Source: Himantopus leucocephalus
Taxonomy: Eukaryota > Chordata > Aves > Charadriiformes > Recurvirostridae
NCBI GenBank assembly: GCA_003993805.1
Contig: RSEF01000003.1
Span: forward strand, 102,507,386 to 102,571,385
Direction: 5' to 3'
DNA length: 64,000 bases
Position numbers and translations under genes: made by a program. The notes under the pieces were generated by a model that ran no database searches, had not been told where the DNA came from, and worked only from the letters and a program-made list of their open reading frames with translations. This document shows positions 1 through 12,908 of this stretch, one piece after another. Position 1 is the stretch's first letter; the number at the start of each line of letters is the position of its first letter.

Positions 1-1350
1 AAAAAATACAAACACTGCAAACCCTAGAGAACCTTGTGGAAAACCCTAGAGAACCTTGTGGAAAATATCATCTAGCAGGTCCTTCCAGTCTACCAGCGAA
101 TGACTTTACAAGTAAACTTTTCAGATGCTGCAAACATTCATCTTAAGGTTTCATCTAGATATCTTCCCAATTTGCTTATGGGAGTATCATAGTGGCAGTA
201 TCCAAAGCCTGACTAACATCACTAATATAACAGGTCCTGCTTTACCTCTAACCACAAGACCTCTCCCTGGACAACATAAAGAAATTATTATTTTTTACAT
301 TTAGGGGATGATCCAATTGAACACTGGACTCAAAGATGCAACTGTCCGTCTACCAAAGCATTTATGGAAGACCTATTAATACTCTATCTAATGAAACAGA
401 TGCCTTTCTCTCAGATCTCAGGTAATGGGACTCAAACAAAACAAACATACATTCTAAAAGTTTATACATTCAGTTATAATGGCAAAGGATACAGTTTCTC
501 TCTATAAATACCACTAAATGTGTAAACCACCAAGAAAATAATTACATTTAACTAAAGGATAATACTGGAACAAGTGTAAATGAGTCTGTCCTCAAATATT
601 TTTAGCCTGGAAATTAGAAGGAAGCCCCTAACCATGAGAATAATCAATTTCTAAAGCAAACTACCAGTTTGCTCCACTGGGAGCCTGACTAGTCCAAATA
701 TAATATGCTTTGAGACTCATCACTCCGTAATTCGTGGTCATGAAGAGTTCTCATTTCTTGTATCTTCTCAGCAAACATGCCAAACTTTTAATTCTCATTT
801 TTTCTACTCAGGGGAAACAGTTTCCTTTTTTTTTTTTTTTGAAAGAACATTTAAAAGACAGAATTAGCTTTAATTAGTCATTAAAATGTTAAATTTTTAA
901 AGTGGTCTTCATCTCTTAACCTCAAATAATCGTATCGTCTAACAAAGACCCTCCAATACACAATGCACTTAAGTTTGTTGTTTGTCTGTTAACCAAGCTC
1001 CCTGTCTTCTCAGGGATATAACCTGGGCAAAAGAAGGAAAGTCTCAAATTTATTCTAGATGAAGGTGGCAGTTACATAGTGTGACTCAGAGCTGCATGCA
1101 GTTCGAGGCAGTGAGAAATGGAGATTTTTAGTGAAATTCTGGCTCACTGAAGTCAATGGGAGCTTTACCATTAGTTTCAGGGAAAGCAGAATGTTGCTCT
1201 TTGACCTAACACTACATGGTAGAAGTTTTTTTTTGTTTTGACCACTGCCTCTACAATTTCATTCATCCAAAAATTTTTAAATGCAACAATTATTCACTAC
1301 ATAGCTGTCAACAGCAGTATGACCTAACAGATTTGGAACAAAATGCATAC
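1..1350 (-). other. TRAPPC12: TRAPPC12 intron (distal part)
   Basis: AT-rich non-coding sequence downstream, in gene direction, of the exon at 1449-1351, which ends in a consensus donor. No segment here translates into the conserved C-terminal TPR region of TRAPPC12, so the next exon must lie left of the window. The only structure seen is a 22-bp tandem duplication at 22-65 and homopolymer T runs. Confidence 0.75.
22..65. repeat. 22-bp direct tandem duplication (2 copies)
   Basis: Two consecutive exact copies of a 22-bp unit beginning ccctagagaacc, at 22-43 and 44-65. It is short and intronic, with no sign of function. Confidence 0.85.
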
Positions 1351-1449
1351 CTGAAGGAAAATCCTTCCAATTCCACTCAGCAGCTGAGGCTCTTGGTGTG
1401 GGTAGTATTTGATGACGGTGTGATAAGCATCTACAGCAAGCACATAGTC
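1351..1449 (-). CDS. TRAPPC12: TRAPPC12 internal exon, TPR segment ([17 protein letters not shown]...)
   Basis: This 99-nt exon encodes 33 residues beginning [16 protein letters not shown] and ending GIGRIFLQ. The minus strand shows acceptor ccccttag and donor cag/gtatgc, and both ends are phase 0. The residues match the vertebrate TRAPPC12 segment that follows the CLLxMK stretch and begins the C-terminal tetratricopeptide repeats; the V-AY--VIKYYP pattern is TPR-like. TRAPPC12 belongs to TRAPP III (with TRAPPC8, C11 and C13), which acts in ER-Golgi traffic and autophagy, and it also has a reported role at mitotic kinetochores. The remaining TPR exons are outside the window, so the gene is partial at its 3' end. 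The assignment rests on recalled family sequence; the splice phases agree with the upstream exon. Confidence 0.9.
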
Positions 1450-3700
1450 CTAAGGGGTGAAAAGCACAGGACCAGATATTTAAACTCAGCATTCTTCAGT
1501 CTTTATGTTGCCTTCTTTTTAAAGACATATTAAAACAGAATTGAAGTAATTGCAACTTGTCAGTGGGACAGAATTTCTCTCTCTCACAGTAGGCACTAGC
1601 AGCTGACTACATTGGTCTTTTCTCAGTTATACTGGAATTGCATACACAGGAGACCTTTTTTTTTTCCAACTGGATCATTTTCTGTTTGTAGCTAAATGCC
1701 AAGAACAAAAAATCTGAACATTTACTCTTCAGTTTAGATTATGATTTAGGATGAAATCAAAAGCCTTATGCGTGACTGAGGTATACGCACTTGAGAAGTG
1801 TCTCGTGTTTCAAATGTATGTGTAATTTACATGGTTTAACAAACTGTGTTCTAAAGCTTTGGGGACTGCTTGTGCACATGCTCTTGTGAAAAATATAATG
1901 TGACAGGAGCTGCAATTCAAGCACATTTTCAGATGACAAACTAGCAACTGCTGCCAAGGGAAAGAAGACTTTTTCTGTCTCTCCATCCATCCCTTCTACC
2001 ATATCGTGTAAAAGCAAAATGAACAGGTAATCTAAATAGAAAACTGATCTGGGCTAAAACTAAGTGAGTGGTGGGCTGGTTTTGAAGTCCAGGAAGGTTT
2101 GCAAGTGACACCCCCCCCACACATCTGCACAAAGACTGTGCTGGCGAGTGGCAGCTCTGAGATGCTCAAGATGCAGTGCAACCATACCCTCCAGATAATG
2201 ATGAGGGACAGAGGATTAAGCAAAATCATGGCTCAATTTCCCACAGCAAAGAAACGCCCATGTGACTGGTTATTGCAGCCCAGCTGTTTAATGGTTAAAC
2301 CACAGTAATTCAATGACCTGAGCAGTAAATGACTTTTAGAGCCTGGCTACACGGCCTTTGGTAGGCATACATGAGAAACTCTGCATGTGCTCTACACTGA
2401 CTGGAAGACATGTAGTAGGTATGTTCACAGGGCACAGGACTGCACTACCTTCAGCTACAGCACCTTGGAGCAATGCAGAGCAAAAGCAGAGCAAACCCGC
2501 ATTCGCTTATAAAAGGCAGGCGTATGCAAAGACAGAAGACTGTGCAGTACTAATTTGGTGCTTCCTGACAGCACTGCCCTTCAACTTAATACCAGAATTT
2601 GTAGTGGGTGTTAGGAAGCAAAAGACATCAAAGAATAATCTTTCAAAACTGCACAGACATCTTGGGATACTCTCTACCCTACCATTTCTCTTGGTCAAAT
2701 TATAGTGCTCATTTAACTTGTCTCTAATGTGATCACAGCTACCGGTAAAGGTACTTTTTCTTCATCTGCGGCTTAGTCTGAGGAGGCAATGTGCCCCAGG
2801 TGTAATGAATTTCTTTTCCCGAGGTCACACTTAAAAGGATTGAACCCTACTTGACCCATGCACCAGGTCACCATTTGGAACATACTAATTGTTTCATACA
2901 CACAAAAAAATCAAGAAGTCTTTGGAGTCTGATCTGTATATAAGAGAAATTACACGTCCTATAATAGTAGAGGCTGACTTAAACAGCCCAGGAGGCGCTC
3001 TGCAGGACCTTTCTTTTGCAAAGAACTTGTATGTTGTGGGTATAATAAGGAATTCTGAACAGTTAATTATTAACTTTTAGAGCTCATTCCAGTCCTAGTG
3101 TGCCATGCCATGTTCATGCTTATTATTTGTAATGGGAAAAGTTCAGAGCAAAGACAAATGGCAGTATTCACAAAAATATATTTATTTAAATTCTGATTTA
3201 TTTAGCATTCAGAACTCAAATGTGACAAAGTTTATGCCACCAACTTTCCTCATCAATTTATGACTTGGGAAAAACTCAATTTTCACTGTAATAGCTCTCA
3301 CTAAAGGACTTCATTGATCATGGAGTCCCACTGCATTAGGTAGGAATAAAAAACTTGGAACAGGGACCCTCTGAACTGGCTCCTTAGAGGAACTCCAGCC
3401 ACACTTGTATTAGCTATTAATACCTGCAGGAGTGTAATTTATAAAATCTGAAGGATTGTCTGTGACTGTGAATTTTATCCCTTTAAGCCTAAAATGTGCT
3501 CACTGGAGAAATAATTTTGTTATATCAAATTCTAGCTTTTGTGCTCAGTGTCTTCCATTCTGTGGTCTAAAGCCGCCCCTTACCCAGCGCTCAGTCTCAC
3601 ACGCGCTCGAAGGCTTGGGCTACTCAACCATGAGGGATGGGGGTTCACAGCCACAGCCCCAGACTGATGTAGAAACAACTCCCAGGAGACCATGCAGTCA

Positions 3701-3728
3701 AGCTGACAGAAAAGTGCTTCTGTCAGCT
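3701..3728. repeat. Perfect 11-bp inverted repeat (hairpin, 6-nt loop)
   Basis: The left arm agctgacagaa at 3701-3711 and the right arm ttctgtcagct at 3718-3728 are exact reverse complements around a 6-nt loop. It lies in the locally GC-rich patch at 3560-3915. It is not followed by a T run, and the stem is too short for a microRNA precursor. Confidence 0.8.
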
Positions 3729-3782
3729 GAGTTTACAGCTTAGCATGAACTGACTGCAGAAAAGTCTCGGCCAGAAGCAGCT

Positions 3783-3797
3783 GCACGAGGGGGCACT
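3783..3797 (+). promoter_or_regulatory. Candidate CTCF binding site
   Basis: The sequence gcacgagggggcact fits the core of the CTCF consensus (a CANNAGGGGGC-type core followed by RC). It sits inside the GC-rich intronic patch about 55 bp from the hairpin. This is motif evidence only. Confidence 0.35.
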
Positions 3798-4588
3798 GTT
3801 TGCACAATTATAACACCACAGGCTCCCCAGCACAGGCAGCAGCCAGCCTTGGCAGGGAGAAGCTGCCAAGTCTTGGGGGCCCAGGCTGCGGCGGCTTCAT
3901 GGACTTGGCCTAGTCAGGCAAACAAACCCTCCTCTCCTTTTGCATTCCCTGTCAAGTGACTGCACATCAGCATATGCATTATAACTAGGGGTACATAAAC
4001 ATTCACACCTCCTACAATGTGAGAGTAGAGGTGAAGCATTAAGAGTCTATGCACTGTATTTGCAGACACGGCACCCTGTTTCCGTATGACAGCACAGCAC
4101 ATAGCATCCGTGCTTATCTACCCCATGCCTTGCAGTACCTATCACAGGAACGGGACCCATTCCTTAGAGAAGATGACAAGAGACTAGGTTATATATGTCC
4201 AAAGCCACCCCTAAGCATAGACCAGGATGGCCCCAAGATGAAACTGTAAAACATTATCACAAAATCCAGGCTCACTTCTAAATACAATCTCATTTTGTAA
4301 TTACTCCAGGATCCCACAGTGAGTTTTATATGCATTTACTCATCCCCCACACTGTCACAGAATCAGATTTCTAGAGTATCCTCCACATGATACAGACTGA
4401 TACCATTCCACGGTAAGTTATAGAAGCATCTTACCTGACAGTTCCTTCTGAAGGAGCATATTGTAAAGTAGATGAGATTTGCTCCCATTTGCTAAAGACT
4501 TTGTTTTCATTCCCAGCTTTACTAATGGGACATGGTATAAGAAAAATCGTGAGAATGATAAATAGACACCCTCCCAGAGGAGCAAAGT

Positions 4589-4628
4589 TGTGGTTGATAC
4601 AAGCTGTGGTTGATACAAGCTGTGGTTG
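4589..4628. repeat. 16-bp tandem repeat (2.5 copies)
   Basis: The unit tgtggttgatacaagc occurs exactly at 4589-4604 and 4605-4620, followed by a partial third copy to 4628. It is an intronic minisatellite seed. Confidence 0.85.
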
Positions 4629-7600
4629 TGAGGAGTAAGACGTATTAGGTACTGCCAATAAGAACCCCAATGACTACAGCTTGTGATCTTAAGACTTAAA
4701 GGTGTAGCTGATATTGTCACGGTCTTTAATTTCTAAAGATTCCGAGCCTTCAGATTTTCCACACCTTCATAAAAAAAATCCCAACAGAAGGACTGAGGTT
4801 ACCCAATTCAGGATATGAATGAGAACTGGCCTGTCGTTTTATAATTCATTATCTCTTTTATTATGAAAATTTGGAGCTAACATTAAATATACTCATCCAA
4901 AATAGTTCTAGTAAGCAATTGGATCCACTTGCACAAAAATGGCAAGTGGAGTTTGTTTTTTCCTTTGGTGCACTGCAGTATAAATGTATTTCCCTTCATG
5001 GTCACTGCATTATACATTTTCACATTTCCCTCACCACCAGTGATGAGATACTTAGAAATAAGCATAAAAGACCACAATATGTAGAATGCTGAGAGTAGGT
5101 TCAATAAACCCTAGACTAAAAATCTGCTTTAGTTATACAAAGTATATAGTTCATAAATACTACATTTTGGGAAGAGAGGACAGGGATAACTTATCTTTCC
5201 TCTCTATCCAGCACCCTTGTGGAAGGGTTACGAAAGCAGAGATTCAGTGTTACCAATTCAAAGTGCAGTACTGCAGTACAGTTAGGCAAAATACACGGTG
5301 ATTCATGCAGTCTTTCTCCTTTAAATCATAGAGGAACCAAAGTCCTTAGGCATCAGTCCCTTGCGTCATTAGTACAAGCTGTTACCTCCTCCTTTGTACA
5401 GTTTTAATTATATTAGACCCAAATTAAAATAAATTCTAGTGCTTTTGTTTTTATGACAGGCAAGTCCTACAAAAGCTAAGACAACACTGAAAAAATCTAA
5501 AAAGTGCAAAATGTGCCTTTAATTAGAGTGCATTTATAATATATATGGAAAGTACTTAAGTGTTTATTCCTCAGAGAGGCAGAAGTCTGGTAAGAGAATG
5601 TCAAAACCAATTTTAGCTCAGATGAAAAGAACTTTAAAAGTTTTCAAGACACTTCCATGGTGATTTAGTAAAATGACAGATGTTTTCCAATTAGATTGTT
5701 GAAATGAAGAAATGCACATCATCAGTTTCATTTTAAATGAATATTCCCTCATGCTGCTACTTTCAGGGTACGCTTTCAGAGTGACTTAAACCCACAGCTC
5801 TTGTAAATGGAAGCCTACAGTGACACGTTACGTGTGTCCCCTTCCCTTCCCGCTGTATTTCCACCTCCTCCCTTAAGTTGCCCCTTGTTCATGTGAAATG
5901 GGAAAAGCTGATTCAGTTGATATGACTGAGACCCAGCATTCCATTGTTTTCGTCACTTGGTTAAGTCCAATAGTGGTGCATGGAAGGAAGCTAGAATGCA
6001 TTTAAGAAAGGTTGCACAAAGGAAAAGGGATGAACAGGGAAAGACCATATCGTAAGACTGCCTCAAACTGCTACCGAACTGGATCATCGGTCACACAGAT
6101 AAAGGGACACAGCAGGTAGAATTCAGTACCTAGGAAAGATGGTCCCAGGGTAAAGGAGACGTGTGGTTAATTTCCTGTTCCACTATAGGTTTCCTGCGCA
6201 AGACTGGGTGAATCACTTCTTTGCACCTCACTCACTACCTCTAAAACAATATAACCCTCCATCTCAAGAGTTTAATGGGATGTTTAGCTCTGAAACTAAT
6301 GAGGCCGTATTTAAAAAGACAAAAATAATTGTGCTACATAAACAGAATTCCTTGAGTCAGATAAGTAATGCAGAAGAGAGATGACATGAAATAAACTTAA
6401 TTAGAGGTGAGGATAACTGAAGTAGATTTAAATAGTTATAGGTCCAACATCTAATCAGAGTCTTTTTTATTTTCAAGAGTCAATCCTGACAAGATTGTTC
6501 CCTATTATATACTACTGAAGTTTTTTGGCCATAGAAAGAGGTTAGTAAAAATATGATAATCAATTTTTCTTTTTTTTATACCGATGTCACATAATTTTAC
6601 TTTAATAAATGATTATTATTAATCTACTAATAGCATAAGCCATTCCATTCACCTAATAGTACTTGGGGCTCAAATATGACCATATTGCAATATGACAAAT
6701 GCTCACTAGATGGCAATACATGGCACTGACTTGGGGAATAAAATCAGTTGGTTTTGTTTTTTTTAAAATTACATACACTTGATATACTTGAATAAAAACA
6801 AATGCAGTTTTTAAAGTGTATTACACAACAGCAAAACAAAATCATAAATATGTGGAACTCTGTTCAACTAATATAATTGTTCACGACAGAATTAACAAAA
6901 GCGTGTTTAAAAATTATTTGAAGAAATAGTTTCATACTGAATACTCTAGAAGGTGGAGATGATGATCATAGCATTGCTGCATGTTAGAATGGTCTTAAAA
7001 ATTATTAAATTTATAAATAACAAATATAATTGTCTCACAGAGGATCTGTCACATAAGTGGAAAAATTAACTTTGTGTACTACTCTGATTTTAACCGCAAC
7101 ATGACTATGTTTGAAAAATCTTTCTTAAAAGCTTTCCGCTACTCCACATAGGGATATTTCCGAAAACTGAGAGACTCACAACTACTCCATAGCCAATGCA
7201 CCGAAATGCAAATTTGAGATGGAAGTAATTATGTATTAACATGCAGTTGTGGGTAATCTGGAAGTTACCATGGGACCATAAATTTCTAACTAAACAGCTG
7301 TGAGATAGGCCCTAAATACAATTGGTCTTAAGAAGTATCTGAGCTGCAGCATTTCTGAAGCGCCATTTCCAAAAAGGTGATACTCGGTATTCACAAATAT
7401 ATTTCTATTACCAGAACAAAATAGCACTAAAAGGACCAAACCAGAAGAAAGGTGAGAACTGTGCATGCACGTGGATTTGTGTGTACACGAGAAGAAAAAC
7501 ACTGAAAGTGTTAAAAGCAATTCACAGCCAGAAGTAAAGTTAACTTCTTGAAAAAATATATTACCAGCATTTTCCTTTTTATATATTCTACTTTGTTTGG

Positions 7601-8787
7601 GATGGCAACTGATGCTTTTGTCCACCTGCTTTTTGAAAAAGAAAGTTCCTTAAAAACTGAATCTATGTCAAGTACCTACTTCAAAACACAATTGCTTTCT
7701 AATTCGTAAATATACCTCATGATTTAATGGACAATTATTTACATTCAAGACAGAAATGTTCTGATTGCAGTATCATTATGAATAAAAACTTCTGTTTTCT
7801 GTAATTCTCATAGAAAGGATATTCCATTTCATGTCAAGCAGTATTTGGGTAACTGGATTTTATCTAAAAAATGCATGCTTTTTGAGGTACTGTAATATTA
7901 AGAACGAAGCCCCATTTGGGAAGTAGCTTAGTAAATATCAAGAGGGTCAGGTTTGGCATGACCTTGGGCAGCCAAACCGCAGGAAGCAAGGAGTGCAAAT
8001 CTTGGCCCCTAAAGATTATACTGCTGACAGTTCTGCTCTGAGGCTGTTGCTGCTAATTGATTTGTGAAGTACAGTTAAGCTCAGGGTAACAGCAGTTTGC
8101 CGCAAGAACAGCAATATCCCTGTTTCCCTGACCATGGGCCGAAGAACTTTTATTTCTACTTCCTGAATACAACGAAAAGCTAAGAGCGTTGCACCAAATG
8201 GAGCAGGATTGGTAAAAAAGTTAGGAGGAATCAAGGGGAAAAACTCCAACAGTGGAAGCTCGTTACTTTTGCTTTTATTACTTTCTCTTCTGCCCCTACC
8301 CACTAGTGAGGATTTAAACTTGAAAGAAGATACCTTACAATTGAGATAAGTTGACGAGGGAGGATGTATTTAGATGTTCTGGATTTTCATCACATACAAA
8401 GGCTACAGTATTATTGATGCTCACAAACAGAGCAACATTCCTAGTGCACAGTTTGAAAAAGACAGAGCACATAATTGCTTTTAATTACAGCATTTAGTTA
8501 AGTGTTTGAAAAATTCAATTTAAAAATGCAAATTCTGTATTGTTATTGCATGTTCTCCGGGATGATTTGGGGAGAAATAAGTACAGATATGTTCCCAAAG
8601 AACATTACTGCAAATGGTTATCTATTAAATAAGACATTATTAAGTCTAATTAATTCTTCACTAAGAAAAACCTCCATGTACAGTCAGGTAGTCTTCCCTT
8701 ATCTATGCACCAGTAATTCTCTTGCACTTTCTGTGACATTCTATTCTGGAATATACGGTACCTCTGCAGTTGCTGCCACCCACGTAC

Positions 8788-8861
8788 CTTCATCATTAGC
8801 AGACAGTTTGCCATGGAGTACATCACCCGGCCCAGACGTGACCTCCACAGCTGAACAGAGG
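8788..8861 (-). CDS. TRAPPC12: TRAPPC12 internal exon ([24 protein letters not shown])
   Basis: This 74-nt exon starts with two bases that complete a split Ala codon, then encodes 24 residues including [18 protein letters not shown]. The minus-strand acceptor is tttgcag and the donor is aag/gtacgt. It enters with one base of a codon supplied by the exon at 12908-12836 and leaves in phase 0, matching the exon at 1449-1351. The sequence is nearly identical to the conserved mammalian TRAPPC12 segment preceding the TPR repeats. The reading frame remains open upstream into the intron, but the splice site and homology fix the boundary. Confidence 0.93.
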
Positions 8862-9177
8862 CTGCAAAGTAAGAGCAGCTTGTGAATTTGCACAAATAAA
8901 TTAGAGGTTCTTTCTTGCCATCAATTATTGGTCCTATGAATTACGATTTTGAAAGATCCCCCTCATTAACACCCCTGGGTTTTAGCCTAGAATTTTTAAT
9001 TTTCAGCCATGCCGCACCATCAGATAGAAAATTCTGCATCTCTCCAAGGGAAACGCTCAAGCGGCTCTGGGGACCATACACGATGCAACAACGCAGAGCA
9101 CTAGACAGCCGCTCAGCTTGGAGCTCAGGCCAAATATTAAACGGTAAAAGAAGCCACACATTTTCCATTATCAGAAC

Positions 9178-9418
9178 AAAAGGTGCATAAAAAGATCCAA
9201 GTGATAATGAGCATCGGTTTAAGGACATGCAATCTACAGCATTAAATGTGATAAACTCAAAAATCAAACACAGCTAAAATGCCGTTTCTGGGCCAAAACA
9301 CGCTNAAAGGTGCATAAAAAGATCCAAGTGATAATGAGCATCGGTTTAAAGACATGCAATCTACAGCATTAAATGTGATAAACTCAAATAAAATGCCGTT
9401 TCTGGGCCAAAACACGCT
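9178..9418. repeat. Near-identical direct copies separated by a single N (likely assembly artefact)
   Basis: A block of about 127 bp at 9178-9304 is repeated as about 113 bp at 9306-9418, with one N (9305) exactly between the copies. They differ by one substitution (ttaagg/ttaaag) and an indel of about 14 bp. This pattern indicates two overlapping contig ends, or two alleles, placed side by side. Confidence 0.85.
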
Positions 9419-9561
9419 GGGTGAGAACGGTGTGAGTCTGGGACTGTTTGTGCTTGCCTCTGGCTTAGAGATATGCTGGAAAAAATCTGCCAAGCCTGTC
9501 TGCTTTCCCCATGCTCCTGGAGCTTGCAGGCATTAAAAGCTGCAGCAGCAGATCTCTGTCT

Positions 9562-9790
9562 CTTGCTTTGCAGACAGACTCCTGATGTTGTAAGAGAATG
9601 GTTCACAAAGATCCTTATTTTTCTCTTGTGTTACAGTGCCATAGATCAATGCTAGAAATATTCCTCTAATCCTCANCTTGCTTTGCAGACAGACTCCTGA
9701 TGTTGTAAGAGAATGGTTCACATAGATCCTTATTTTTCTCTTGTGTTACAGTACCATAGATCAATGCTAGAAATATTCCTCTAATCCTCG
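9562..9790. repeat. Near-identical direct copies separated by a single N (likely assembly artefact)
   Basis: A 114-bp block at 9562-9675 recurs at 9677-9790 with a single N at 9676. There are about three substitutions between copies, for example cacaaag versus cacatag. It has the same architecture as the other N-joined duplications in this window. Confidence 0.87.
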
Positions 9791-12700
9791 AATATAAACA
9801 TTAGGAGTATTAATTTAGTACATTTGGAAAATAAATGTATCTCAGTCAATCAGCTGTCAAGGTCACTGTAATGATTTGAAAGGGGAGGAGGAACGGGAGA
9901 AGAGGCTATTTCAATGAGATTGTGATAACTGAGACCACTCATTTGTATCAATAATGTAGTCTCTGATGAAAGCATGGCAGGTCACATGGATAATTCTTTC
10001 AGCACACATAAATGCCATTAGAAATAAGAAGAGAGCTTGGTGAAATGTCTACTCCCCTTCCTAAACAGAAAAACTCCTTCAATCCTCTCCAACAACAAAA
10101 CAAGAACAACCCATGAATATTTCCAAATTATCTTTGTCAAGAGGAGCATAATGTGGGCCCCAGGACTGAACCCACTGTACCTTGAAATCATTCATTACTC
10201 CCAGCTTTTGTTTTAGAAATTCCCCCTTGACCGTGCATCCCGAATGCTATTAATGGAGAGGATGCTGTAAACCACAAGCAAATATTTTATCCTACATTTC
10301 TGTTTTTCTTTCCTTGTGGGTGTCTGTAAAACCTGGACATAATTAAATAACTCCCCTTTATTATTTCACTTATGTTAATCTTTCCTTTTTGCACATCCTT
10401 ATAGTTTGGTAGCTACGTCCAGCTTTTTAGGACTTAGGTTACAAATTAGATGTTGATTCCTACAGCAGAGATATCTAGGTTTCCTGTTAACAATACAATA
10501 GCACCAGCCACGGTTCTCAAAACGGACTGCAAAGCAGACAGAGCAGGTGTCTTCAGTCTGTGCTATAAACTGAACAGGAACCTGATCTGGCAATGCTGTA
10601 GCCCTGTGGGATGAGACTTCTTAGCACTGGCAGAAAAGGGGCTAAAGAAAACCTACAAAGCAGTGAACAAAATCAAAACCCCAACAGCTGATCATTGTAT
10701 GTTACTGAAATGCGTGAAACTCACTCTGCAGGTCCACGCAGCCATGCTTCCACCGTAATCATTTGTTTCTCCTTGTTATTTATCAACACTCCATACCCCA
10801 CACTGCCATTCATTTCAATAGGAGCTCTGTGCACCGAGAACTTGCAAAATTGGCATCTTAATGCGTTACCAGGCAAGTGGTGCAATGCTAAATCTCTGCC
10901 TGTTGAAAAACTGGCGCTGTGTTCCTGACTAGAGGAGATGTACATGGTAAGTCAATTGGTGTGGCACCTTCTTACACCAGCAATAAGGAAATTACATGCT
11001 AAGCATAATCCCTATAATGAATTAAGGCTGTCTTCACATAAAGTTAATAAGGTTTGCTTCAGCTAGTCTCACAGGAAAAAAACCAAACCCATTATCAGCC
11101 TCCTGGAGCTCCAAATGCAGCGAAGCAGCAGACAGGGAGCAGACCTGGCTGACCTCCACAGACAAGAGCAGTCAACAGTCTCTGCAAAGGTCCCGTGGGC
11201 TTTTTGGTAGTCTTAAACCTACAGGCAGCTGCCTAGTAGACATGTGAAGATCTCTCCAAATTTTCAGCAGCTTTGTCCCTTGGTAACTACTAGCTGCTGC
11301 TGTTCTAACTACGCCTCCTCCTGAGCTCATCTCAGCTCTAAAGCAGCAGCAGAGAGGAAAAGCAAGGAGCCAGAAACTACAGACTGCAGGACAAAAGATT
11401 GCGACACAGCTAAGAAAAAGTCCTTGTACCTTAAAGGGGGATCAGTGTCTTGGTTTTAAAGGGGTAAAAAGGAAAAGAATGTGAGGATAATAAGGACAAA
11501 AATGAGTGTGGAAAGGCGCTAACAGGGAAAAGTAGGTAGGAGAACAGAGGCAAGAAGAATAGTCGATACAAGGAGAGAAGAACAGAAACTCCTGGAGCAC
11601 TGTGGATAAATCTTCAATACCAGATGATTTCTCTTTTTCTTAACCCTTTTGAGAAGAGTAGTAAATGTATTCATTTGACAACATTTGCAAATGCCTTTAT
11701 GATATATGCTGCTTACATGTGTGTCCACTTTTTTAGGATGTATCCAGATGGAGTATTAAGTCAAGTACAATAACACATGAAAGCTGCTTTACCTCCAGTC
11801 GATTTGAAGATCAGGCAGAAGAGTTCAGAGAGGTCTGCACCCTTTCGTATCAACACTTGTTTTAGGGAATTGTTTATAATAATGTTTTAACTCTGCTAAC
11901 AACTTTACTCAGCCTCTTCCTGTCTCAGAGGCAGACTTTTACTTCCCACAGGCTCTCAGTGAACGTTACCCTAGAAGGAAGCTGGTAAGATTTCCTTACA
12001 CTGTTAGCTGAAGCTGAAAGGTTTTTGTTTTCTTGGCACAATGTTTTTAACTTGTGAGGCACCATAACTGGTTCATGTAATCCATAACAATGCCTCAAAT
12101 GTCACCTCTTGTCCAATTCTTAAGTGTACTCAAATGACCTCAGTAGTATAAATTCATTAAACCCCCCCCCAAAACCTAAACCAAAAAAACGCTTGGATGA
12201 CTACTTTGTCCTGATGACCCTTCTTTATGCAGTAATGTATCCTGTAGTATCGAAGTTAAACAACTAAGAAGAAACAGGAAAAAACATAATTGCATATAAA
12301 ATCATGAAAATGAAGATGCAGATTAATATCATCTAATTCTTACTCTAAAAAGTGACTTAGGTATTTCAGGAGTCTAAGTACCATGCAGCTACAGTGAGAC
12401 TCAGCCATCTATGTAGCTGCATCCTAGGCCAGTGCAGCCCTGGTATGACGGCAGTTCAATCTAAAGAATTTTACTGGATTTCAGACATAAGGACCGAGAG
12501 AAGCCAGTCAGCCAAGGCTTAAGATGAAACATCCATCTAGCTGCGACAGCAATACACTTATATATTCATCACTGAACGATAGCAGCCACGTTCTTTGTTT
12601 CTTCTAAGTAGGAAAAAAAATTGATTTAGTACATCAGTTTGATCAAGGGCAAAACTGTGAAATTAATTCCAGCAAACAGAAGTACAAGGTGTATCATTTC

Positions 12701-12835
12701 AGAGGGTGAGTAAGCTATGAGATTACAAAAATACTGTTTTAACAACTCTGGGGCAGTCTTGTGAAAACTTCTGGCATACTTAGGCAAGCAATAAAAACAC
12801 ACTGCCTGTGAAAAAAATGTTTAAAGAATACCTAC

Positions 12836-12908
12836 CTTGTCTGTTCTCCTGTGTAATGCTAGTCATACTTCCGTCTTCAGCTAAGCCTTGTTCCAAATTT
12901 TCTAATAT
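12836..12908 (-). CDS. TRAPPC12: TRAPPC12 internal exon (ILENLEQGLAEDGSMTSITQENRQ)
   Basis: This 73-nt exon encodes 24 residues, ILENLEQGLAEDG...ITQENRQ, plus one base of a split codon. The minus-strand acceptor is ctacag and the donor is caag/gtaggt. It corresponds to the TRAPPC12 linker that in mammals reads close to ILANLEQGLAEDGG. It starts in phase 0 and ends in phase 1, joining cleanly to the exon at 8861-8788. The exon that should precede it was not found in the available sequence. Confidence 0.92.

Larger units (their letters stand above)
1450..8787 (-). other. TRAPPC12: TRAPPC12 intron (7.3 kb)
   Basis: Intron between the exons at 8788-8861 and 1351-1449. It is mostly AT-rich and featureless. 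Exceptions are a GC-richer patch at about 3560-3915 with a perfect hairpin and a CTCF-like site, and a 16-bp tandem repeat at 4589-4628. No other coding exon was recognised. Confidence 0.75.
8862..12835 (-). other. TRAPPC12: TRAPPC12 intron (4.0 kb)
   Basis: Intron between the 12836-12908 and 8788-8861 exons. It contains two N-joined near-duplicate blocks (9178-9418 and 9562-9790). A motif-dense, repeat-free stretch at about 9840-10020 has AAGGTCA-like, E-box-like and AT-rich homeobox-like words. No further exon was seen. Confidence 0.7.
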
